A stretch of DNA of 51,555 bases from Nitrospira sp. (GTDB taxonomy: Bacteria; Nitrospirota; Nitrospiria; Nitrospirales; Nitrospiraceae), in NCBI GenBank assembly GCA_005116945.1, contig SWDH01000045.1, forward strand, positions 20,184 through 71,738, written 5' to 3'. The notes under the pieces are model-generated. The model saw only the letters and a program-made list of their open reading frames with translations. It was not told the origin of the DNA and did no database searches. Shown here piece by piece: positions 17,225 to 25,541 of this stretch (position 1 is the stretch's first letter; the number at the start of each line of letters is the position of its first letter). A program made the translations under genes and the position numbers.

Positions 17225-17340
17225 GCTGTTGAAAACAACCGCCAGCATCGTTCTCGCATCGCTCAGAGGCTCAACGTACCGAAGCGTACGCCTCGCCTCT
17301 TCGCTCGCTGCGGCCTTGCTGAACGGTCGTTTTGAACAGC
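17225..17340 (+). repeat. Dispersed repeat A, copy 2 (MITE-like)
   Basis: A 116-bp element with inverted ends (gctgttgaaaacaaccg / cggtcgttttgaacagc, two mismatches). A conserved interior contains cgttctcgcatcgctcagag, a palindrome around cgtaccgaagcgtacg, and ttcgctcgctgcggccttgc. No open frame. Confidence 0.8.
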
Positions 17341-17476
17341 TTCCAAGATAGCTACGACTCTGGCGCTCGCTCGTTGCGAGCCTCGCGCTGAACTCGTTTT
17401 CGGCATCCTGCGTGGGTTAGATTCTGTATCCGAAAGGATTCAGAGCTGTATCCAAAGAGATTCACTCGCGGCGTGA

Positions 17477-18760
17477 TTAGAGGCGCTTCATCGCAGAATG
17501 CGCGGCTTTGATGGTGTATTCGATATCGCGGGGTGAATGAACGGTTGAGAGGAAGGCGGCTTCGAATTGAGAGGGGGCCAGATACACCCCCTGTTCCAGC
17601 ATCGCGTGAAAGAATTGCCCGTATCGTTTTGTGTCCGACAGTTTCGCGGTATTCCAATCCACCACAGGGCCTGACGCAAAGAAGGCTCCAAGTATCGAGC
17701 CGACTCTGGTTTGCGTGATCGGCACGCCCGCTTTCTTCGCGGCCTCTCCAATCCCTTTGGCGAGGACTGCTGACTGCTCTTCCAGTTTTTTGTAGACCCC
17801 GCGGGCTTTGAGCTGCTTGAGCGTTTCAATGCCGGCAGACACAGCTAATGGATTTCCCGATAACGTCCCTGCCTGATAGACCGGCCCTAACGGCGCGATC
17901 AGATCCATGATCTCTTTTCGCCCTCCATACGCGCCGACCGGCAATCCTCCGCCGATGATTTTCCCCAGCACCGTCAGATCAGGCCTGATGCCGTAGAGCG
18001 CTTGAGCTCCGCCGTAGGCCACGCGAAAACCGGAGATGACCTCGTCAAAAATCAGGAGGATGCCATGTTCTTCAGTGAGTTGACGGAGTGCCTGCAGGAA
18101 TTGTGGCCCTGGCGGCACGACGCCCATGTTCGCGGCGATCGGCTCTAGAATAATGCAGGCCAGCTTGTCCCGCTGATCCTTGACGATCTGTTGCACTGCC
18201 TGGATGTCGTTGTACGGGGCCGTCAAGGTATGTTTTGCGAAATCCGCTGGGACTCCGAGCGAATCCGGAATTCCCAAGGTGGCCAACCCTGAACCGGCCT
18301 TCGCCAGCAAATAATCGCTGTGGCCGTGATAACACCCTTCGAATTTGAGAATGTTGTCTCGTTTGGTAAAGCCACGCGCGACACGAATTGCACTCATGAC
18401 GGCCTCGGTGCCGGAGCTGACGAGCCGGACCTTTTCCATCGACGGGAAGGCGTCGCGGATCATGCGGGCGAGCGTGACCTCCAGTTCGGTCGGCGCGCCG
18501 TAGCTGGTTCCACGCGCGGCAGCCTTTTTAATCGCGTTGATGACCGATGGAGCGGCATGGCCCAAAATCATCGGGCCCCATGAGAGCACATAGTCGAGGT
18601 AGCTGTTTTGATCGACGTCGTAGAGGCGGGCGCCTTTAGCCCGTGCAATAAACCTGGGTTGGCCTCCGACGGAACGAAACGCGCGCACTGGACTATTCAC
18701 GCCTCCGGGAATCACGTGCTGCGCGTTGGCAAACAGTTTGGCGGAACGAGTGGTTTTCAT
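17477..18760 (-). CDS. hemL: Glutamate-1-semialdehyde 2,1-aminomutase
   Basis: PLP enzyme that turns glutamate 1-semialdehyde into 5-aminolevulinate, the C5 route to haem. The 427 residues from MKTTRSAKLFANAQHVIPGG match the family in length and sequence. Landmarks are SSGTEAVMSAIRVARGFT (phosphate binding), FDEVISGFRVAYGGAQ (PLP-ring Asp) and LGKIIGGGLPVGAYGG holding the Schiff-base Lys. ATG 18760 is chosen over a start seven codons upstream because the family N-terminus begins there and the promoter spacing fits. A TTGACC-17-TACTGT promoter ends 11 nt upstream and no ribosome binding site is seen. The gene is monocistronic. Confidence 0.97.
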   Translation of the reverse strand: MKTTRSAKLFANAQHVIPGGVNSPVRAFRSVGGQPRFIARAKGARLYDVDQNSYLDYVLSWGPMILGHAAPSVINAIKKAAARGTSYGAPTELEVTLARMIRDAFPSMEKVRLVSSGTEAVMSAIRVARGFTKRDNILKFEGCYHGHSDYLLAKAGSGLATLGIPDSLGVPADFAKHTLTAPYNDIQAVQQIVKDQRDKLACIILEPIAANMGVVPPGPQFLQALRQLTEEHGILLIFDEVISGFRVAYGGAQALYGIRPDLTVLGKIIGGGLPVGAYGGRKEIMDLIAPLGPVYQAGTLSGNPLAVSAGIETLKQLKARGVYKKLEEQSAVLAKGIGEAAKKAGVPITQTRVGSILGAFFASGPVVDWNTAKLSDTKRYGQFFHAMLEQGVYLAPSQFEAAFLSTVHSPRDIEYTIKAAHSAMKRL

Positions 18761-18771
18761 GATGGGCGCGC

Positions 18772-18800
18772 ACAGTACCATGCAGTCGAGTCTTGGTCAA
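18772..18800 (-). promoter_or_regulatory. Sigma70-type promoter of hemL
   Basis: Minus strand: TTGACC (18795-18800), 17 bp, TACTGT (18772-18777), then 11 nt to the hemL ATG. Predicts a 5' leader of only a few bases. Confidence 0.65.
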
Positions 18801-19024
18801 GAAAGAGGAGGCTCATGCGGGTGATACAGCGAGCAGAGTCCAAAAACGTCAGAAGAGATACACCGCGCAGCATTTTTAGATACAGGCGGTGCTGCTGTGG
18901 GGCAGGGAATTTTCGTAATCCCTTGTAGACATGCCTATTTAAGCGACGAATCGACTTCGGCCTGACTTTTGCTCAGTATACTGTATATGGGCACGGGTAC
19001 TGGTCGAAATGCTAGGTGTTTACC

Positions 19025-19267
19025 ATGAAAATTATCTGTTCATGGTGTCGACAAGAAGGGAAAGTGGCGCTCGTGGGTGAGAAGGCCCCTCTCGACGATA
19101 TGCGTGAAACGCATGGAATTTGTGTCGTCCATCGCCAACGTATTGAAGCGGGATTGCAGACAATGCTTTGTACGGACTCTCTGGTTGGAGTCTCGACGGG
19201 GCTGTCTGCTACCTTTTTACGAAAATGGAGAGGTGTGCTGAATGTACCGAAGAAGATGCGCCCATAG
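19025..19267 (+). CDS. Small CxxC protein, hypothetical
   Basis: An 80-residue protein starting MKIICSWCRQEGKVALVGEK. The CSWC near the N-terminus and a later HGICVVHRQR segment suggest a small zinc-binding module with ligands C, C, C and H. ATG 19025 is favoured (AGGTG 7 nt ahead), though a GTG three codons upstream is possible. The last codons lie inside the left arm of a perfect 14-bp inverted repeat that should act as terminator. No family name can be given. Confidence 0.6.
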   Translation: MKIICSWCRQEGKVALVGEKAPLDDMRETHGICVVHRQRIEAGLQTMLCTDSLVGVSTGLSATFLRKWRGVLNVPKKMRP

Positions 19268-19285
19268 GACTGGCGCATCTTCTTC
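19249..19285. terminator. Bidirectional terminator between convergent genes
   Basis: Perfect 14-bp inverted repeat GAAGAAGATGCGCC (19249-19262) and GGCGCATCTTCTTC (19272-19285) with a 9-nt loop. It begins inside the end of the CxxC gene and stands before the convergent YidB-like gene. Confidence 0.6.
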
Positions 19286-19313
19286 ATCGATCTGTCGGAA
19301 GGCGTGCTCTCGT

Positions 19314-19712
19314 CTACCCCTGAAACATCTTGAGCAACTGGTCGAGCCCTCCAGCTTCAACCTTCCCGTTCGGTGTCACTTTATCAATCACATTGGGCAG
19401 CAAGCTGGATAGCTGCGTGCTTGCGGCATCCGGTGAGAGACCGGCCTTGCTTGCAAACTGGCTCAGAAAATCGCTTCCCAGGCCCTGCTTGATCTGATCC
19501 GGTGTGATGGGCATGTTTTGTCCTGTGCTCACCCAGGAGTTGACAATATCGCCGAGTCCGTTCTTCTGGAATGCTTGGACAATGCCGGCCAATCCCCCCA
19601 CACTGCTATTCTGACCGAGCAAACCCGTGAGAGCCTGCAAGAGAGGGTTTTGTCCCGCCTGGCCGCCCATTGCCCCACCGACTGCTTGCCCCAATTGATC
19701 CATGAGTCCCAT
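19314..19712 (-). CDS. YidB-family protein
   Basis: A 132-residue Gly/Gln-rich protein of the YidB family (formerly DUF937). The N-terminal MGLMDQLGQAVGGAMGGQ and the segment GLAGIVQAFQKNGLGDIVNS with SWVSTGQNMPITPDQI are characteristic, as is the C-terminal LSSLLPNVIDKVTPNG. The function is not established; the protein is small, soluble and widespread in Gram-negatives. AGGAAAGGA is a clear ribosome binding site about 6 nt before the ATG. It stands alone between the CxxC gene and the barstar gene. Confidence 0.88.
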   Translation of the reverse strand: MGLMDQLGQAVGGAMGGQAGQNPLLQALTGLLGQNSSVGGLAGIVQAFQKNGLGDIVNSWVSTGQNMPITPDQIKQGLGSDFLSQFASKAGLSPDAASTQLSSLLPNVIDKVTPNGKVEAGGLDQLLKMFQG

Positions 19713-19870
19713 TGGTGATTCCTTTCCTCACCGGATGTTGAAAAATACCGCCGGCATTGTTCCTGCGCTGGAGTCTCCCCGGCGGCCCGTGCGACCGTCT
19801 TGTGCGTGTGGCCTATGGTCGTGACCTGATGTTGGAGCTTAATTGAAAGCAGGTTCGTTCTCAACTAACG

Positions 19871-20428
19871 CTAGCTGCGTGAAGGTCTCGGCTTGGGCTG
19901 TCGTTGTCGCGTTGTCTTTGTCCGATTCGGTTCTGCACGGATGTCTTTCATCCCCCAGTGGGCCCGCGTGGCTCTTTCCCGTTCGGATACCGCAAACAGC
20001 ACGTGAAAGGGGGTCGCGCGTCGCGCGCCCATTCCGGCTTGTCCGCTTCCCCAGGCTTCTCCCGCATCGCGCAAAATCTCAAGAAAGGTTTCAAACTCAG
20101 TCTCGTCGCTGGATAACACCGAGGCGGCATCGGTGATGAGCAAGATATAGCCCTTGGCTGGCAGCCATTCCAGATCGGTCAGACATTCTTCCAGAGCATC
20201 CCAGTTGTGGCCGAAGTAGTCGGGAAATTCCAATGCCCGTGCAAACTCCGCAAACAGCGTTGCCGGCGTCTTGCAGTGACGGCCCTTAACGATCTTTAGC
20301 GTCAACCCCGTCGGTGGGTGGACGAGCGATTCGGCGCGCTGCTCAGGGGCGATTAGCAGTAAGGAGGTCCAGGGAGCCTTCGTCGATTCGAGATAATTGG
20401 TCAAGGCTGGCGTAGATTTCGAAGTCAT
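19871..20428 (-). CDS. Barstar-family RNase inhibitor
   Basis: A 185-residue protein whose core (residues about 40-120) is a barstar fold. GRHCKTPATLFAEFARALEF is followed by the hallmark PDYFGHNWDALEECLTDLEW, where the Trp-Asp-Ala-Leu segment forms the inhibitor surface. It should neutralise the barnase-type RNase encoded directly upstream. The start codon overlaps the RNase stop (ATGA), so the antitoxin is translated with the toxin. The C-terminal 35 residues (ERERATRAHWG onward, Arg/Pro/Lys-rich) extend beyond ordinary barstar, of about 90 residues, and may be disordered. Confidence 0.9.
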   Translation of the reverse strand: MTSKSTPALTNYLESTKAPWTSLLLIAPEQRAESLVHPPTGLTLKIVKGRHCKTPATLFAEFARALEFPDYFGHNWDALEECLTDLEWLPAKGYILLITDAASVLSSDETEFETFLEILRDAGEAWGSGQAGMGARRATPFHVLFAVSERERATRAHWGMKDIRAEPNRTKTTRQRQPKPRPSRS

Positions 20429-20889
20429 GGTGTCTTATTCAACGGGGTGAATGTTCTGTAATGGTTGCCGGTATAGTAGGCTCTGCCGGTGTCTTGTTCA
20501 ATGACGATCCGCTCCGCGTCCCTCGACCGGCCACGTATTTTTGGATTCACATCGTACTCGCGATAGCGGCCTGGAGGAAGGCGCCGCTCGCGATTCTGAA
20601 ACTCACGCCCACCTACATATCCAGGGAGGGCTTTGCCCCCATGTTGCTGAATGGCTTCCAGTAAGTTTTTGGCTTTTTGTAGGGGGTCCTTCGCAGCTCG
20701 ATGCAACTGTCGATCGAGAGGTGGCGTGGCACCGTGAAGAGCTGGCGCTGCGGACTGAACAGATGTGGCAGCGGCAGGCGCTCCAGGAGGTTCGTAGGAT
20801 GAGCCGGCGTTGGAAGCACCTGTAAGGCCACCGAACAACAGCCCAGCCAGGACCACGAGTATTCCATACATCTTCCAAGCCCGATCCAT
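20425..20889 (-). CDS. Secreted barnase/RNase Sa-type ribonuclease
   Basis: Guanyl-specific ribonuclease of the N1/T1/barnase superfamily, 154 residues. A Sec signal (MDRAWKMYGILVVLAGLLFG) precedes an Ala/Pro-rich linker. The catalytic part at the C-terminus shows the family order: GGREFQNRERRLPPGRYREYDV with the general-base Glu, DAERIVIEQDTGRAYYTGNH with the Arg, then the His of NHYRTF. ATG 20889 is preferred because it opens the signal peptide; a GTG at 20940 is also in frame and neither start has a good ribosome binding site. Signal peptide plus cytosolic barstar is the classic arrangement for an exported toxin or nutrient-scavenging RNase. Confidence 0.87.
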   Translation of the reverse strand: MDRAWKMYGILVVLAGLLFGGLTGASNAGSSYEPPGAPAAATSVQSAAPALHGATPPLDRQLHRAAKDPLQKAKNLLEAIQQHGGKALPGYVGGREFQNRERRLPPGRYREYDVNPKIRGRSRDAERIVIEQDTGRAYYTGNHYRTFTPLNKTP

Positions 20890-20985
20890 AGCGTTACGCT
20901 CGTATCGCGAGGTGTAGCCGTACAGTGTGAACCCTAGCACGCACGATCTTGGTGGATCAACGGGCGTGAAGGGAGCAGGCGCTAA

Positions 20986-21110
20986 CAGGATGCTGAAACA
21001 GTCTGCCAGCAGCGTTCTCGCATCGTTCAGACCCTCAACGTACCCCAGAGGGTACGCCTCGGCCCTTCACTCGCTGCGGCTTTGCTGGACAACCTGTTTG
21101 AGCAACCTGC
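20986..21110 (+). repeat. Dispersed repeat A, copy 3 (MITE-like)
   Basis: A 125-bp copy with ends caggatgctgaaacag and ctgtttgagcaacctg, and the conserved interior (cgttctcgcatcgttcagac; cgtaccccagagggtacg palindrome; tcactcgctgcggctttgct). It lies between the RNase gene and the phosphofructokinase fusion. Confidence 0.8.
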
Positions 21111-21337
21111 GAGAAGGCGCTCCCGTTGCCCCACACGCAGGGACCTTCGAAGTTCAGCTGTCTCAAAATGGTTTTTCCGCAACCTGCGAGGCTGGGAATT
21201 GTTGCTATCGCTTATCCGTCGGCGTAGCATCCGATGCATTCATCATGATGAGGATGTTTTCCGGTCCGGCATCTCCCGGCCACCGACGGGTAGATCGTGC
21301 AGGCACGATGGGCTAGGACGAGCCAACGAGGTACAGA
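21111..21337 (+). other. Intergenic DNA upstream of the PFK fusion
   Basis: About 230 bp without a gene. The block gcaacctgcgag, which ends repeat A copy 3, recurs near 21179-21190, so a second partial repeat end may be present. GAGGT lies 5 nt before the TTG start of the next gene. Confidence 0.4.
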
Positions 21338-23662
21338 TTGGATTCCGCAGTAGACCAGCTTGAGTTTGTGACAGTCGAAGGGCTCCTGGCCTATGGAGAG
21401 ATGCTGGCGCGTCGCACTGCCGATGAAGGGATTGTGCTCCCACCCATTCCGGCTTCCGGAGCTGAGCGACCACAGCGAACCCGTGATGCCATGGAGAAGA
21501 TCAGGGCGTTCGTGACGTGTGCGCAAAGGAGTTTTTCTGGGGCAGAAGAGTATCGGGCTGCCCGTCGCGCATTGATCGACGAGGGGTGCCGTGGTGACGA
21601 GCTGGTGTTCTTTGCCGCCTGGAATATGTCCCTCGCAGCAGGCGAATTGGCTCCCCTCCTCCGCATGCCGATCAGGTCAGTACAGAAGCCGGCGCATCGT
21701 CGACCGGTGGCGATTGTGCCGCGTGCGCAACTGACGTCGGAATTGGTTGAGGATCGTATCGTGCTGGACTTGGGCGAGGACCGGTTTTGGCTCTTGCCCC
21801 GCGATTTAACCGGTCGCACGCTTCTGTTCACGATGCGTCATGGTATCTCACGCATGGAGAGTAGCATCTATCGAGTCGGGCGCCGCTTTGCGAACGTGCT
21901 GGATCCTGAGCGAGGCGTCCCCAAAGCCGACGCAGTCGGTGCAGCCTTGGCCCGGATGCTAGGCGTGGTCGGACAACAATTGGACTTTCTGCACGTTCAC
22001 AACTATCTCGATCCGGGCACCTTCGTCCATCTGGTGAGCCAAAGCCCCAATACGCGGCAGTTGTATGAGCGGGTGACCGCAGCGCTGATGCAGGCGCAAG
22101 CGCACCATGCTGAGGCACTCCCGCCCGCCTGCGATCCCGCGCTAGACTCCCAGGATTTCGGATGGGTCACAGGTCTGGAGAAGAAGGTGGAAGCCGAGGA
22201 GGCCGCAAAGGCATTCGACGTGGATGTATCGACGGCCAAGCGCCTAATCAAACATCCTCTCTACAGCTATCCGGGTGGGCATTCCTTCTTCGATGTCTAC
22301 GTGGATATCGTCGATGGCTTCCGCCGATTGGGTCAGTCCAACCAGGGGAAGGCCGTGTGCGTGTACAGCCACAGCTCCACATTGCGGGCGCTCATGATTT
22401 ATCTCGATCCTCGCCCCTTTCGCGAAGCCTTCACCGAGTTTGGCGAATATAAAGAGGGACAGGATAATGTGGTCTTGCTGGCCTACGAACAGGGGCTCTT
22501 ATCTGGTTATTCCACCGCTGTGGGTTTGTCGGCGCGGGAACGGGTGGTGCGGGAGACCTGGGTGAAGGTCGAGCGTGAACGCCGAGATCGGATCGTGCTT
22601 AAACCCCGACAGATCAAGCGGATCGTGGCATTGGTCTCGGGTGGCGATTTCGCCGGCGCCGGCGCCGCGTTGAAAGAGTTGCGCGTGACAGGAAACCGGT
22701 TTGGCCTCGAAGTCCACTTCGTTCGTCACGGGTTCTTGGGTCTGGCCAACAACTGGATCACAGCCGTGACCGAACACGATACCCGAGGTATGGGTAGCCA
22801 TGCGAGCAGTCCGATTGGGAGCAGCCGATTCGAAGACTTTAAGGATGAGCAGGTGCAACGGGCTACCATGCGGCATCTTCGGCCTTATATGGAGGATGGC
22901 GCCTTGGTGGTGATCGGTGGGGACGGGAGTCTTCGAGGCGCACGAGCGCTCTACGAAGGTTTTGGGGTCCAGGTGGTAGGGATTCCTGGCTCGATTGACA
23001 ATAATCTCGCGGGAACGACCTCCCTGGGTTTTCACTCGGCCGTGTCTCTGGCGAATCTATCCATCGAGTCGCTGAAAGCGACCAGTTCCGCCATGGGCAG
23101 CGTTTTTTTCGTCGAAATCATGGGGGCAGGGTCCGGCCATCTCGCCCTTGCCTGTGCGTATCAGGCCAGGGCCGAAGGTCTCTTGGTCAACGAGCATCCC
23201 GATCCCGACGCCTATATCGACGACTTCATCCTGGGCACGCTCAAACGCACCTTGGGCGTCTCGAACAAAAGCCACCTCTTTGTGGTGGCGGAACAGACGC
23301 CCCACCGCCATCACCCGGACGGCGGCGTGCGAGGCCTTGTCGAGTATGTCGCCAGCACACTCGCCACGTGGCCACAGTTTCAGGCACGCCCCGGTGAATA
23401 TCGCTTCGCTCCTACGACCAAAGCCACGATTCTCGGGCACACGTTACGGGGAGCGCCCCCGACTCCCGAGGACAAGACCATCGGACAAGACCTGGCCTAT
23501 GAGGCGATTCGCCGTCTTGTCAAGGAACCGGAGCGAGTGGTCGGGTGCATGTTGGCCTATCGAGGGCCGGGCAACATCGAGGCAATCCCACTCCACGCGG
23601 TGGCGCCGAAGCAGTTCGACTGGGATATCTTTGCCCGAATGCACGGCAACGAGCTGCCGTAA
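21338..23662 (+). CDS. Histidine phosphatase-phosphofructokinase fusion
   Basis: A 774-residue protein joining two sugar-phosphate domains. Residues about 155-400 look like a histidine phosphatase: LLFTMRHGISRMES with RHG at 167-169 and VYSHSSTLRAL with the second His at 345. Residues about 425-760 are an ATP-type 6-phosphofructokinase: VALVSGGDFAGAGAALKEL, IGSSRFEDFKDE, VVIGGDGS (527-531), GIPGSIDNNLAGT (catalytic Asp554) and ILGHTLRGAPPTPEDK. The usual TIDND is SIDNN here, so Asp129 of E. coli PfkA is Asn556. The N-terminal 150 residues are unassigned. The start is a TTG with GAGGT 5 nt ahead. The domain mix resembles eukaryotic PFK-2/FBPase-2 in idea but with a PfkA-type kinase. Pyruvate kinase follows. 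Confidence 0.87.
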   Translation: MDSAVDQLEFVTVEGLLAYGEMLARRTADEGIVLPPIPASGAERPQRTRDAMEKIRAFVTCAQRSFSGAEEYRAARRALIDEGCRGDELVFFAAWNMSLAAGELAPLLRMPIRSVQKPAHRRPVAIVPRAQLTSELVEDRIVLDLGEDRFWLLPRDLTGRTLLFTMRHGISRMESSIYRVGRRFANVLDPERGVPKADAVGAALARMLGVVGQQLDFLHVHNYLDPGTFVHLVSQSPNTRQLYERVTAALMQAQAHHAEALPPACDPALDSQDFGWVTGLEKKVEAEEAAKAFDVDVSTAKRLIKHPLYSYPGGHSFFDVYVDIVDGFRRLGQSNQGKAVCVYSHSSTLRALMIYLDPRPFREAFTEFGEYKEGQDNVVLLAYEQGLLSGYSTAVGLSARERVVRETWVKVERERRDRIVLKPRQIKRIVALVSGGDFAGAGAALKELRVTGNRFGLEVHFVRHGFLGLANNWITAVTEHDTRGMGSHASSPIGSSRFEDFKDEQVQRATMRHLRPYMEDGALVVIGGDGSLRGARALYEGFGVQVVGIPGSIDNNLAGTTSLGFHSAVSLANLSIESLKATSSAMGSVFFVEIMGAGSGHLALACAYQARAEGLLVNEHPDPDAYIDDFILGTLKRTLGVSNKSHLFVVAEQTPHRHHPDGGVRGLVEYVASTLATWPQFQARPGEYRFAPTTKATILGHTLRGAPPTPEDKTIGQDLAYEAIRRLVKEPERVVGCMLAYRGPGNIEAIPLHAVAPKQFDWDIFARMHGNELP

Positions 23663-23784
23663 CAAGATGAGAGGCGCGCGGCGTTTCAGCGCGAAGGCCG
23701 TGTCCTGAATTTGTCCTCCTCAGCATCGCAGAGGGATTCCATCATGGATGAACCAGGTTGCGTGCGTCTGAAATGGCGGTTGCG

Positions 23785-23813
23785 TTGTGGGCTTGGTGGT
23801 CGTTTGCTAGAAT
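23785..23813 (+). promoter_or_regulatory. Candidate sigma70 promoter upstream of pyk
   Basis: TTGTGG (23785-23790), 17 bp, TAGAAT (23808-23813). It would give a leader of about 140 nt before the pyk start. No riboswitch-like fold was recognised in that leader. Confidence 0.4.
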
Positions 23814-23959
23814 GGCATTCCTAGAGATCATCGTGAGCAGAGCGGGAAAAGCAGGATGCCGCGAAATGCGAGATAAGTCGGAATCTCATTTCCTGCCCAT
23901 CTTGTCTGTCACGCGCGGCGCGCGTGCTGAGTGACCAATATCCAGTGACAGCATTGTTT

Positions 23960-25411
23960 ATGCGCAAAGCCAAAATCGTGTGTACGATCGGCCCTGCCAG
24001 CGATTCACCCACTGTGCTGGATCAGCTAATTGAAAGCGGCATGAACGCGGCTCGACTCAACTTTTCTCATGGGACCCACGAGTCGCATGCGCGTGCGATC
24101 AAGGCCATTCGCGAAGCAGCGGGTCGTCGGCACGTGGCGGTTGCGATCGTGCAGGACCTGCAAGGACCGAGGATCCGTGTTGGAGAAGTCGATCAGGAAG
24201 GACTCGATCTCGTTGCCGGACAGACTGTGAGGCTCGTGACGACTCTGCTCCGGTCCGGCGGTCAACTCGGCGCACGGTCTACCGCTCCATCCGCCATGCA
24301 TGAGATCCCGGTGACGTACCAATACCTGGTGCGGGATGTCCGGCTAGGCGCCCGCATCCTGATTGACGATGGGCTCATCGAGCTGATGGCAGATCGGATG
24401 ACCGGAGGTGCCGTCGAATGCAGAGTCGTGACAGGGGGGCGACTGATCTCGCACAAGGGTATGAACTTACCTGATACTCGTATCAGTGCGCCCACTCTGA
24501 CAGACAAAGATCGGGACGATCTCCGGTTCGGTATTGCGCAGGGGGTGGACTATGTGGCCCTCTCGTTTGTCAGAGGTCCCGATGACATAGTGGCCGCAAA
24601 GAAATTAGTGTCCGAATGGGGCGGAGACTTGCCGATTATCGCGAAGATCGAAAGACCGGAAGCGGTTGAATGCTTGGACGCGATTCTCGATGAGGCGGAC
24701 GGCGTGATGGTGGCGCGAGGTGATCTGGGAGTAGAGATGGGGCCGGAGGCGGTCCCTCTGCTACAGAAGCGCATTATCGCCGAAGCCAACCGCCGCCGCC
24801 GACTCGTGATCACGGCTACGCAGATGTTAGAGTCCATGACGTACCACATGCGCCCGACAAGGGCCGAAGCGTCGGATGTGGCGAATGCCGTGCTCGATGG
24901 GACTGATGCCGTTATGCTGTCCGCAGAAACGGCGATCGGACAGCACCCGATTGAAACAGTCCGTGTCATGGACCGAATCGTTCGAGCCGCAGAAGAAGGG
25001 ACTCGATCGGCGTATACGCGTTCGTCCGATGCGCCACAAGGGGAAGGCTCATTTCCGGAAGCCATTTGCCATTCGGCCTCTTCAGCAGCCTCAGTCATCG
25101 GGGCGAGCGTCATCGTGGCATTTAGCGAACGGGGTACGACTGCGCGCTTGCTGTCGAAGCAGCGCCCCCACGCGTCAATTATTTCATTAACTCCATTTGA
25201 GGCCGTTCGGCAGCGGATGGCGCTGTATTGGGGTGTGATCCCTCATACGATGCGGCAGATCGCTCAAACCGATGAGCGGATCGATGAAGCGGAACGCCGC
25301 CTGAAGACCGAGGGATTGGCCATAACGGGACAGCGGATCGTAATTCTGTCGGGGACCAGGATTGGTCAGCCCGGGGAGACCAATTTTATGAAGTTACACA
25401 AAGTCGGGTGA
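23960..25411 (+). CDS. pyk: Pyruvate kinase
   Basis: Last step of glycolysis: phosphoenolpyruvate plus ADP to pyruvate plus ATP. The 483 residues show the family pattern: MRKAKIVCTIGPASDSP; MNAARLNFSHGTHESH with the substrate Arg-Asn; DLQGPRIRVGEV; IIAKIERPEAVE with the catalytic Lys; DGVMVARGDLGVEMGPE for metal binding; TATQMLESM; and a C-terminal allosteric domain with IVAFSERGTTARLLSKQRP. The ATG 23960 start matches the family N-terminus; a GTG 12 codons upstream is in frame but adds residues not expected. It follows the PFK fusion on the same strand after about 300 bp. Confidence 0.96.
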   Translation: MRKAKIVCTIGPASDSPTVLDQLIESGMNAARLNFSHGTHESHARAIKAIREAAGRRHVAVAIVQDLQGPRIRVGEVDQEGLDLVAGQTVRLVTTLLRSGGQLGARSTAPSAMHEIPVTYQYLVRDVRLGARILIDDGLIELMADRMTGGAVECRVVTGGRLISHKGMNLPDTRISAPTLTDKDRDDLRFGIAQGVDYVALSFVRGPDDIVAAKKLVSEWGGDLPIIAKIERPEAVECLDAILDEADGVMVARGDLGVEMGPEAVPLLQKRIIAEANRRRRLVITATQMLESMTYHMRPTRAEASDVANAVLDGTDAVMLSAETAIGQHPIETVRVMDRIVRAAEEGTRSAYTRSSDAPQGEGSFPEAICHSASSAASVIGASVIVAFSERGTTARLLSKQRPHASIISLTPFEAVRQRMALYWGVIPHTMRQIAQTDERIDEAERRLKTEGLAITGQRIVILSGTRIGQPGETNFMKLHKVG

Positions 25412-25541
25412 GCTGAAGCGGCTGAGTGGGCCGCTGTATCCGCACATGCTTACGGACTGAGAGATCCATTGTCGGACGTGCGCATGGAAGGTCCACTCAG
25501 TTCCTACGGGAGGAGTGCAGATTGGGAGTAAAGAGCACACG

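Noticed and set aside
25412..25541. Possible regulatory stem (ctgagtgg/ccactcag) between pyk and the secreted protein gene
   Set aside because: The arms are about 60 nt apart and only eight bases long, which is too weak to call.
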